Of a DNA stretch of 9,605 nt, positions 1 through 5,264 are shown one piece after another. Location of the stretch: positions 1 to 9,605 of the forward strand of contig JAFDJC010000106.1 of the NCBI GenBank assembly GCA_019307665.1, read 5' to 3'. Under the pieces are notes generated by a model that saw nothing but the letters and a program-made list of their open reading frames with translations, made no database searches and was not told the origin of the DNA. The DNA is from Deltaproteobacteria bacterium. GTDB taxonomy: Bacteria; Desulfobacterota; Desulfobacteria; Desulfobacterales; SURF-7. Both the position numbers and the translations under genes were made by a program. Position 1 is the first letter of the stretch; every line of letters starts with the position of its first letter.

Positions 1-1
1 G

Positions 2-337
2 CATGTTTCAGATAATATTGCTGTAATGTATCTTGGAAAGATCGTTGAATATACGGATGGGGATACGATTTACAAAGAACCTGCGCATCCTTACACCAGG
101 GCGCTTTTATCCGCTATTCCGGTGCCTGATCCGGAGGTTAGGGAGAAAAAAACGATTCTTTCAGGCGATGTACCGTCCCCGATCAACCCGCCTCCCGGGT
201 GCAGATTTCACACACGATGTCCCTGGGTTGTTGAACGATGCAGGATTGAAGAGCCGGTACTAGTTAGAATTCAGGCCAAAAATCAAGATCAGGGCACGAG
301 ACACCTTGTCGCCTGCCACAGAATCGGTGAGATTTGA
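2..337 (+). CDS. Di/oligopeptide ABC transporter ATP-binding protein, C-terminal part (OppF/DppF type)
   Basis: Partial gene, cut by the left edge. The frame is already open at position 2 and reads HVSDNIAVMYLGKIVE, the stretch just after the switch histidine in the nucleotide-binding domain of peptide importers. It continues into the OppF/DppF C-terminal extension (oligopeptide_HPY type): PAHPYTRALLSAIPVPDP, then a GDVPSPINPPPGC segment, then CRFHTRCP followed by further cysteines, with VACH near the end. Walker A, Walker B and the signature motif lie outside the window. The protein would energise uptake of di- or oligopeptides, or another Opp/Dpp-class solute, at the inner face of the cytoplasmic membrane. 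Its TGA stop overlaps the TTG start of the next gene (TTGA), so the two are probably translationally coupled. The family is certain; the substrate cannot be told. Confidence 0.93.
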   Translation, partial: HVSDNIAVMYLGKIVEYTDGDTIYKEPAHPYTRALLSAIPVPDPEVREKKTILSGDVPSPINPPPGCRFHTRCPWVVERCRIEEPVLVRIQAKNQDQGTRHLVACHRIGEI

Positions 338-1470
338 TTAATAAAAGCCACATAACAAGACAGCCGATGTATATTTATCTGGCTGTCCTGACCATTAGCG
401 CCACAGCAGGATTGCAGGCATGGCGCATGCTTTTTGATAATTTTGCGGTCCATATCGTAGGACTGGAAGGAAAGCACATAGGTGTTATACAGTCTGTAAG
501 GGAGATACCGGGCTTTCTGGCGCTTTTGGCAATCTATCTGATAATGATCATAAGGGAGCATCGTCTTTCTGCAATTTCGATTCTTTTGCTGGGACTCGGC
601 GTTTCAATTACCGGTTTTTTTCCGTCATGGAGCGGTCTGGTAATAACAACCCTGCTCATGAGTTTCGGGTTCCACTATTTTGAGACTACCAATCAGTCTC
701 TTACGCTGCAGTATTTTGATAAACAAATCTCCCCCTGGGTTTTTGGAAAATTGAGAAGCCTTGGTGCTGCATCTAATGTCGGCGTGGGAATTATTATTTT
801 TTTTATTACACCGCATCTTAATTTTATAGCAACCTATTTGCTGTTCGGCAGCCTGATTATTGCAGCCGGGATATGGGCTTTTTTCCAGAATCCTTCAAAC
901 GAAAACATCGTGCCCCAGCGAAAGAAGATGATTGTCAGGAAAAAATATCTGTTATTTTATTTTTTAACATTTATGGCAGGTGCTAGGAGACAGATTTTTA
1001 TCGCATTTGCCGTGTTCCTTCTGGTCAGAAAATTCGGTTTTACAATTCAGGAGATAGCTGTTCTTTTTGTTGCGAACAATATCATCAATTATTTTCTTAG
1101 TCCTCTTATCGGAAAGGCGATTATCCGTTTTGGGGAAAGGGCGGTCTTATCACTGGAATATTCAGCCCTGATCGTTGTTTTTTTGGCCTATGCCACGGTG
1201 GAATCCAAACTGATTGTCGGCATTTTGTATGTCCTTGATCACATCTTTTTTAATTTTGCCATTGCGATTCGCACATATTTTCAGAAAATAGGTGATCCTG
1301 CTGATATCGCACCGAGCATGGCAGTAGGGTTCACCATCAACCATATTGCCGCTGTGGTATTGCCTGCGGCAGGCGGGTTGCTCTGGATGATCGACTACCG
1401 CGTTCCCTTTGTATGCGGCGCAGTCCTGAGTTTTATTTCTCTAGCTGCCGTACAGAAGATTAGAACCTGA
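334..1470 (+). CDS. Major facilitator superfamily (MFS) transporter
   Basis: A 378-residue, very hydrophobic protein with about 10-12 predicted membrane helices. It splits into two halves joined by a basic hydrophilic loop (around residues 188-206, QRKKMIVRKK), the usual MFS layout, and its length is normal for the superfamily. Features seen include an early GLEGKHIGVIQSVREIPGF segment, which sits where the helix 2-3 region of an MFS fold is expected, and MSFGFHYFETTNQSLTLQYF in the middle of the N half. The substrate is unknown. The start chosen is TTG at 334, which overlaps the upstream ATPase stop by 4 nt and has GGTGAG just upstream (326-331, rather close). The first ATG, at 367, has no good ribosome-binding site and would remove 11 residues. 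Its place behind a peptide-ABC gene suggests a shared transport operon. Confidence 0.85.
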   Translation: MINKSHITRQPMYIYLAVLTISATAGLQAWRMLFDNFAVHIVGLEGKHIGVIQSVREIPGFLALLAIYLIMIIREHRLSAISILLLGLGVSITGFFPSWSGLVITTLLMSFGFHYFETTNQSLTLQYFDKQISPWVFGKLRSLGAASNVGVGIIIFFITPHLNFIATYLLFGSLIIAAGIWAFFQNPSNENIVPQRKKMIVRKKYLLFYFLTFMAGARRQIFIAFAVFLLVRKFGFTIQEIAVLFVANNIINYFLSPLIGKAIIRFGERAVLSLEYSALIVVFLAYATVESKLIVGILYVLDHIFFNFAIAIRTYFQKIGDPADIAPSMAVGFTINHIAAVVLPAAGGLLWMIDYRVPFVCGAVLSFISLAAVQKIRT

Positions 1471-1484
1471 CCTCAAAGTGGAAT

Positions 1485-1507
1485 AACATCTTTTTATTCG
1501 TGATGTT
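1485..1507. terminator. Weak hairpin between convergent genes, possible bidirectional terminator
   Basis: AACATC (1485-1490) can pair with GATGTT (1502-1507) around an 11-nt loop that includes TTTTTATT. It lies in the 45-nt gap between the stop of the MFS gene and the stop of the convergent methyltransferase gene, where a terminator is expected. The stem is short and AT-rich and no clean U-run follows it on either strand, so the call is tentative. Confidence 0.3.
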
Positions 1508-1515
1508 CAGTTGTA

Positions 1516-2613
1516 TTATTTGTTACAAAAATAGTGAAGGTTAAAGCTATCCCGGGGTATTTTTAATACCTCCACATGGGAAAAATCGGCCAGACCAAGC
1601 ATTTTTATGGCTTTTTCCTCTCCCCACATCATCCCCAGACCCGTACCGTTGTCCATCAAACCAACCGGCATGCAGTGCATCAGGCTGACCGTGTAAAGAA
1701 ATTGGCCCATGGGATGATTCATGTTGCCCTGGATGCTGCTTTGCGCGGCAATATCCACCATGGAAAAAATACCGTCGGGTTTGAGCATGGCGTGGACGCT
1801 TTTAAGGGCATCCAGAGGACGGGACTGATCATGAATGGCATCAAAGGCTGTGATATAGTCGAAGGACGCTGCCATGTTAGGATCATCCTTGATCTTAGCG
1901 GCATCTTGTCTGATAAATTCGATGTTGATTAAACCTCTGGAACGGGCATTTGCTTTGCCCGTGTTCAATGCTTCGTTAGAGATGTCTATGCCCGTGAAGC
2001 GGCTGTTGGGAAAGGCCTCCGCCATGAGGATGGCGGCAACCCCCTCACCGCATCCCAGGTCGCACACATCAATACCCTGTGAAAGAAGTTTTATTATTTT
2101 TCCGTGCCCCACAGAGGGAAGAAAACAATTCACCAAAACTTCCATATGCTTGGCATTAGCCAGTTCGGTCATGAATTGCTGAAACCGGGGATAATGATCA
2201 TAGGAAATCCCTTCTCCTGTAGAGAATCCGTTTACTACACCTTCCATTGCACACATGGTGAGAAGGGGGATCTCTTGACTATAGACGCCAAGGTTGTCAC
2301 TGCCCGAACTCCTGGTTAACAGGTCGCCATGTTCTGTTGGAAGATAAAAAAGATCGGTTCCGGTTGCATCTGTGCTAATTTCAACGATACCTCCGGACAC
2401 CATGACACCCATCCATTCCTGGATGTATCTCTGACTGAGACCGCTTTTCGCAGCAATGTCAGGCAGTCCGGCGGGGGAGGTCATCTGATCCATTACGTCA
2501 AACAAACCGGTTTGATAGCCGATACCCATGGCAAGATTAAGGGCACCCGCGTTAAGAATATGGATCATCTTTTCTGAAAAGGGAATAGGTTGGGTATTTT
2601 TCTTTCGGGACAT
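1516..2613 (-). CDS. SAM-dependent methyltransferase with N-terminal winged-helix domain (Rv2258c-like architecture)
   Basis: 365 residues. The N-terminal third (about 15-100) is a helical/winged-helix dimerisation-type domain: LNLAMGIGYQTGLFDVM, then LPDIAAKSGLSQRYIQEW, whose HTH-like pattern is the one seen in small-molecule methyltransferases. The C-terminal class I Rossmann domain has motif I DLGCGEG at 185-191, the acidic residue after strand 2 at D210 (GIDIS), a DAIHDQ motif at 258-263 and KPDGIFSMVD around 278-287. It should transfer a methyl group from S-adenosylmethionine to an unidentified small molecule; the HTH-like segment does not by itself make it a regulator. The ATG is well placed behind AGGAGT (minus strand, 2624-2619) with a 5-nt spacer. 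It is monocistronic here: convergent with the MFS gene and divergent from the acyltransferase. Confidence 0.88.
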   Translation of the reverse strand: MSRKKNTQPIPFSEKMIHILNAGALNLAMGIGYQTGLFDVMDQMTSPAGLPDIAAKSGLSQRYIQEWMGVMVSGGIVEISTDATGTDLFYLPTEHGDLLTRSSGSDNLGVYSQEIPLLTMCAMEGVVNGFSTGEGISYDHYPRFQQFMTELANAKHMEVLVNCFLPSVGHGKIIKLLSQGIDVCDLGCGEGVAAILMAEAFPNSRFTGIDISNEALNTGKANARSRGLINIEFIRQDAAKIKDDPNMAASFDYITAFDAIHDQSRPLDALKSVHAMLKPDGIFSMVDIAAQSSIQGNMNHPMGQFLYTVSLMHCMPVGLMDNGTGLGMMWGEEKAIKMLGLADFSHVEVLKIPRDSFNLHYFCNK

Positions 2614-2659
2614 AATCGACTCCTGTGATGATATACGGGAAGTACGGAACGCTAGTAGT

Positions 2660-2688
2660 TGTAATGTTTATAAAATTTATAACATACA
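2660..2688. promoter_or_regulatory. AT-rich imperfect dyad in the divergent promoter region, possible operator
   Basis: The left half TGTAATGTTTATAAA (2660-2674) is an imperfect inverted copy of the right half ATTTATAACATACA (2675-2688); they differ by single inserted bases. A weak minus-strand promoter for the methyltransferase overlaps it: TTGAAA (plus-strand complement at 2692-2697) and TATAAA (complement at 2667-2672), with a long 19-nt spacer. A protein bound here could control the methyltransferase gene. AT-rich DNA produces such dyads by chance, so confidence is low. Confidence 0.25.
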
Positions 2689-2734
2689 TGTTTTCAAAAA
2701 AAAAGCAACCGCTTGAACGAACCCCCTGCACGCC

Positions 2735-2761
2735 TTGACACACCTATATATCTTGTATAAA
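2735..2761 (+). promoter_or_regulatory. Candidate sigma70 promoter for the acyltransferase gene
   Basis: A perfect -35 TTGACA at 2735-2740 is followed by TATAAA at 2756-2761. The 15-nt spacer is shorter than the ideal 17. Transcription would begin near 2768 and leave a leader of about 50 nt before the proposed start at 2817, with the ribosome-binding site inside it. Confidence 0.45.
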
Positions 2762-2803
2762 AGAATCGTTAATAAACGGGTTTGAAAGACCTGAATTTCT
2801 AAA

Positions 2804-2809
2804 AAGGGG
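2804..2809 (+). promoter_or_regulatory. Ribosome-binding site that places the acyltransferase start
   Basis: AAGGGG, the only strong Shine-Dalgarno in the leader, ends 7 nt before the ATT at 2817. No ATG, GTG, TTG or CTG lies in the correct frame between this site and the ATG at 2928, so it favours an AUU start. Another ATG-like candidate, ATA at 2811, would sit only 1 nt from the site. Confidence 0.55.
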
Positions 2810-2816
2810 TATAAAA

Positions 2817-3725
2817 ATTTTAATATTATTAAGCCGTGTTATTTCAGCATTACCTTTATCAGTTGCGCTTTGGATTGGTCGTGTCCTTGGCGTATTCGCC
2901 TATTATTGTATTCCCATTAGGCGTTCAATGGCCTTTCAAAATGTGAAACATGTTCTCGGTGATAAGCTTTCTAAAAAAGAACAGAAAAAATTGGTGCTAA
3001 ACTGCTATAAGCAGCAGGGTATGTATACGATTGAGGTTTTCCGCATTCCTTCACTTACGTCGGAACTGGCCGATGAACTGGTTGAACCGCGTGGAAAAGA
3101 GAGCCTGGATGAGGCCTTTGGACGAAAAAAAGGAGTAATTCTTGTAAGCGCTCACATCGGAAATGTTGATCTGGCAGGATGCTCCATGGCGATTCGCGGA
3201 ATCCCCATAAGCATTCCGGCCAGAACAATTCGCTCGGAAATGGTACGTAAGCTGGTTATCCGAATTCGAGAAAACACGGGCGTGCTGTTGATTGCTCCTC
3301 ACAGATCCAAGGATGTTATAAAGCAGCAATTAAAAGAAAATAAAATGGTTACGCTGATCGTAGATCAACACATGAGTAAACGCCGCTCTATTGTTTGTGA
3401 GTTTTTTGGGAAACTGGCTTCAACTTCTCCCGCACCTGCGCGCTTTGCCTTTGAAACAGGCGCAACCATTGTTTTAGCTGTCATTCACCGGCAAGGGTTT
3501 TCGGGAAAACATGTTATTGAGTATCAATCCTTTGAGCTTGAGACCCCCCACACTGATCTGAAAGCCAACATACGGCACAACACAGAACGCATCAATCGAT
3601 ATCTGGAGGAGCAGATTTTGACTTATCCTGAGCACTGGCTATGGCTGCATAGAAGATGGAAGGTGCAGGAAGACCCGGAAGGTTGGGAAATACCTGAGAA
3701 TCTGCAACACCTCGTGACAAAATAG
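2817..3725 (+). CDS. Lysophospholipid / lipid A-type acyltransferase (LpxL/HtrB family)
   Basis: 302 residues if translation starts at ATT 2817. The catalytic HX4D motif is seen as SAHIGNVDLAG (H113, D118 in this numbering). It is followed by the downstream family block DQHMSKRRSIVCEFFG, then a segment in which ARFAFETGATIVLAVIHR is typical. Enzymes of this family transfer an acyl chain from acyl-ACP or acyl-CoA to lipid A precursors or other lysolipids at the inner membrane. The first ATG (2928) would give only 265 residues and lose LILLSRVISALPLSVALWIG and the following VLGVFAYY...RRS, which is the conserved membrane-proximal N terminus of the family; this frame is open back to a TGA at 2736. 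Hence the upstream start. It is probably expressed alone, from the TTGACA promoter. The exact acceptor lipid is not known, and the single-base start assignment is the uncertain part. Confidence 0.85.
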   Translation: MLILLSRVISALPLSVALWIGRVLGVFAYYCIPIRRSMAFQNVKHVLGDKLSKKEQKKLVLNCYKQQGMYTIEVFRIPSLTSELADELVEPRGKESLDEAFGRKKGVILVSAHIGNVDLAGCSMAIRGIPISIPARTIRSEMVRKLVIRIRENTGVLLIAPHRSKDVIKQQLKENKMVTLIVDQHMSKRRSIVCEFFGKLASTSPAPARFAFETGATIVLAVIHRQGFSGKHVIEYQSFELETPHTDLKANIRHNTERINRYLEEQILTYPEHWLWLHRRWKVQEDPEGWEIPENLQHLVTK

Positions 3726-3729
3726 AATT

Positions 3730-4668
3730 TCACAATGCCGAAGCTTCCGCCTCTAAAGCAGCGCTTTCTTCTGCTGCCGCAGATTCCGCTGCATTTCTGA
3801 ATGTCTTTATTTTATTCTCCACCAATGTTGCCTGCTGGTCATCAAGGTCCAGACGAGAAGCTTCTTCAAGATATCCGGCTGCAGCTTCAAAGCCGGCTGA
3901 AGTACCTTTTGCTGCGGATATATCCGCATTATACATGAATGTGATAAAAGCTATGGATGTTAAGCGGTGGTCGATGGCAAGCCTCAATTCTTCGGTTATG
4001 GCATATGTCATCGCTTTTTCAAGGTCGTTCCTGATAGCTTTAAAATCAGGTATGCCGGCGATATTAAGGATCGCATCCGATTTTTCAATAAAATAGTTGC
4101 AGACCAAAGGAAAAGCTTCATTTTTTGAGTATACTTTCTTGATTGTCTCAGGCGGTACGGCACCTGGAATTGTTATGACCATATGTTCGCCCATGGGTGA
4201 GAAATTTCCCTGCCATATTTCCAGAGCACCATTCGATGTTTTAAGGTAATAATTGGTTGTATTTGATATGCTCGCATAAATTATGGGCAGTATAATAAGA
4301 ATAAGGCAAATCGAAATACCTTTGACAAGTTTTTTTACTGTGTCTGATTCACCTATGGAAGGTGGGGGGGGGATAGGAGGCGTATCTTCAGCCTCTATCC
4401 TATTTGCCTTTGCCTTGGCTTCAGCTTCGGCTTTTGCCTTGGCTTCGACTTCAGCTTTTGCCTTGGCTTCGACTTCGGCCGCTGCCTTTGCCTTGGCTTC
4501 AGCTTCCGCCTTTGCCTTTGCCTCAGCTTCCGCCTTTGCCTCAGTTTCGGCTTTTTTTGCGCCCACTATCTTTTTTGGCGTTGATTTTTTAGCAACCGGT
4601 TTTTTAGCAGCTGTTTTTTTAGTCCCTTTTTTCTTTGTAGTCGACTTCAGTAAGTTTTTTTTGCCCAT
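3730..4668 (-). CDS. Orphan single-span membrane protein with Lys/Ala-rich N terminus and (EA/KA)n repeat
   Basis: 312 residues, family not recognised. Residues 1-40 are strongly basic, with KK-TP/AKK motifs like those of histone H1/PprA-like tails (KKTAAKKPVAKKSTPKK). Residues 41-90 are an alternating EAKAKAEA repeat, expected to form a long charged single helix or coiled coil. A Pro-rich hinge follows (TPPIPPPPS, 96-104). One membrane helix lies at about 117-134 (ISICLILIILPIIYASI), then a domain of about 175 residues with no family motif I can name, ending in an Ala/Glu-rich helix. With no cleavable signal and a positively charged N side, the basic repeat part is probably cytoplasmic and the C-terminal domain periplasmic (N-in). 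The ATG follows AAAGGGG (minus strand, 4682-4676) with a 7-nt spacer. Its stop lies 4 nt from the convergent acyltransferase stop. A nucleic-acid-binding or membrane-tethering role is conceivable but only inferred. Confidence 0.8.
   Translation of the reverse strand: MGKKNLLKSTTKKKGTKKTAAKKPVAKKSTPKKIVGAKKAETEAKAEAEAKAKAEAEAKAKAAAEVEAKAKAEVEAKAKAEAEAKAKANRIEAEDTPPIPPPPSIGESDTVKKLVKGISICLILIILPIIYASISNTTNYYLKTSNGALEIWQGNFSPMGEHMVITIPGAVPPETIKKVYSKNEAFPLVCNYFIEKSDAILNIAGIPDFKAIRNDLEKAMTYAITEELRLAIDHRLTSIAFITFMYNADISAAKGTSAGFEAAAGYLEEASRLDLDDQQATLVENKIKTFRNAAESAAAEESAALEAEASAL
4364..4372. repeat. Homopolymer G9 tract inside the orphan coding region
   Basis: Nine consecutive G on the plus strand (C on the coding strand) encode the Pro run of the hinge just before the membrane helix. 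Tracts of this length slip readily in replication, and loss or gain of one base would truncate the protein before its membrane segment. Confidence 0.9.
4410..4555 (-). repeat. 24-bp tandem repeat encoding the EA/KA helix
   Basis: On the plus strand units begin with TTGCCTTGGCTTC at 4410, 4434 and 4458. After a 6-bp insertion another full unit starts at 4488, followed by diverged units at 4512 and 4536 (the last partial). Each 24-bp unit codes for eight residues of alternating Ala with Glu or Lys. The first three units are close to identical, which points to recent slippage or unequal exchange. Confidence 0.85.
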
Positions 4669-4725
4669 GTGAAAACCCCTTTAAGGATAGTGATATATAT
4701 AAAAATATATTTTTTAGAAAAGATT

Positions 4726-4754
4726 CTTATATCGAAACATAACAAGTTTGTAAA
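4726..4754 (-). promoter_or_regulatory. Sigma70-type promoter for the orphan membrane-protein gene
   Basis: Read on the minus strand, TTTACA (complement of 4749-4754) and TATAAG (complement of 4726-4731) are separated by exactly 17 nt. Transcription would start near 4719 and leave a leader of about 50 nt containing the AAAGGGG ribosome-binding site. Confidence 0.5.
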
Positions 4755-4802
4755 CATTTTTATGTGGTTAATTTTGATGGCTTCGTAAAAAGTCCCAATT
4801 CC

Positions 4803-4892
4803 GTCACTCCGGCGAAGGCCGGAGTCCAGAAACTATTGAAATAACTGGATAGCGCAAGACTTCACCACGTGTCCAGCCTTCGCCGGAATGAC
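4803..4892. repeat. REP/MITE-like inverted repeat with GGCGAAGGCC core
   Basis: The left arm 4803-4823 and the inverted right arm 4872-4892 match at 19 of 21 positions (both differences are transitions) around a 48-nt spacer. Inside the left arm ACTCCGGC (4806-4813) and GCCGGAGT (4818-4825) form a perfect 8-bp hairpin with a GAAG loop; the right arm forms a similar hairpin with one mismatch. The flank GGCTTCGTAAAAAGTC (4779-4794) resembles the outer end of a non-autonomous mobile repeat family that I recall as common in Desulfobacterota intergenic DNA. The matching outer end on the right is missing. There is no coding capacity, so it would move only with a transposase supplied elsewhere. Confidence 0.7.
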
Positions 4893-5076
4893 AACGAATG
4901 GTTTTTTTGATGAGAATGGTTATGAATTGAGACGTTCCGGAGAAGAAAGGCGTGAACCCGGTGAACAAAGAAGAGGTTTTGCGCTAGTTACAAAATGAAG
5001 CAGTGTATACCTCGGAGTAGAAACAGAAACGTTAAGACCGCTATGAATGAATTATAAAAAATCTTTTCAAACCCCC

Positions 5077-5105
5077 TTGCATAATCTGCCATCATTTATT
5101 ATACT
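5077..5105 (+). promoter_or_regulatory. hdrA: Sigma70-type promoter for the selenoprotein HdrA gene
   Basis: TTGCAT (5077-5082) and TATACT (5100-5105) are separated by exactly 17 nt, each close to consensus. Transcription would start near 5112 and give a leader of about 150 nt. A second, poorer candidate just downstream is TTGACA at 5118-5123, with only TAAGAA at 5142-5147 (18-nt spacer) as its -10. Confidence 0.6.
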
Positions 5106-5253
5106 GCCAAATTTGTGTTGACAGGGCTACTGTTGGATGGATAAGAAGCTGTGCTCAGTAACCGGACTACACGTTTTTTTTACATATGAATAAACAGTGT
5201 AATCTTTTAAAAACGATGTATTTTTTTTAAAATAGAATTTAAAGATGAATAAC

Positions 5254-5259
5254 AAGGGG
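5254..5259 (+). promoter_or_regulatory. hdrA: Ribosome-binding site of the HdrA gene
   Basis: AAGGGG, 5 nt before the ATG at 5265. It fixes the start 59 codons before the in-frame TGA, so that TGA lies inside a properly initiated reading frame and not upstream of one. An earlier ATG at 5245 opens only a seven-codon frame whose TGA overlaps the true start (ATGA). Confidence 0.75.
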
Positions 5260-5264
5260 TTTGT

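Larger units (their letters stand above)
4669..5264. other. 596-nt intergenic region
   Basis: No convincing gene is seen. It holds, left to right: the leader and promoter of the minus-strand orphan gene (4669-4754), a REP/MITE-like inverted repeat (4803-4892), a featureless part to about 5070, and the promoter and leader of the HdrA gene. A 36-codon frame at 4888-4998 (+), rich in Arg, Glu and Gly, has no ribosome-binding site and may be a remnant at most. The last 100 nt of the leader contain two T8 runs (5174-5181 and 5221-5228) without a strong stem before them, so I do not call an attenuator. Confidence 0.7.

Noticed and set aside
1516..2613. Transcriptional regulator, because of the N-terminal HTH-like segment
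   Set aside because: This winged-helix segment is standard in small-molecule methyltransferases, where it serves in dimerisation and substrate binding; the SAM site is intact.
4410..4555. CRISPR-like or intergenic tandem array
   Set aside because: Units are directly adjacent with no spacers and are in frame as an EA/KA protein repeat.
4283..4672. 129-codon plus-strand frame, Ala/Phe/Ser-rich and hydrophobic
   Set aside because: It is the reverse complement of the 24-bp repeats and lysine tail of the minus-strand gene, which has a good ribosome-binding site and promoter; repeats commonly open several frames.
4888..4998. 36-codon frame (+) rich in Arg/Glu/Gly between the REP element and the HdrA promoter
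   Set aside because: It has no ribosome-binding site, starts inside the inverted-repeat arm, matches no protein I know, and is short. At most a fragment of a lost gene.
5112..5264. Riboswitch or attenuator in the HdrA leader
   Set aside because: There are T-runs, but no strong stem precedes them and I recognise no riboswitch core; only short, distant pairings such as TACAC (5168-5172) with GTGTA (5196-5200) are seen.
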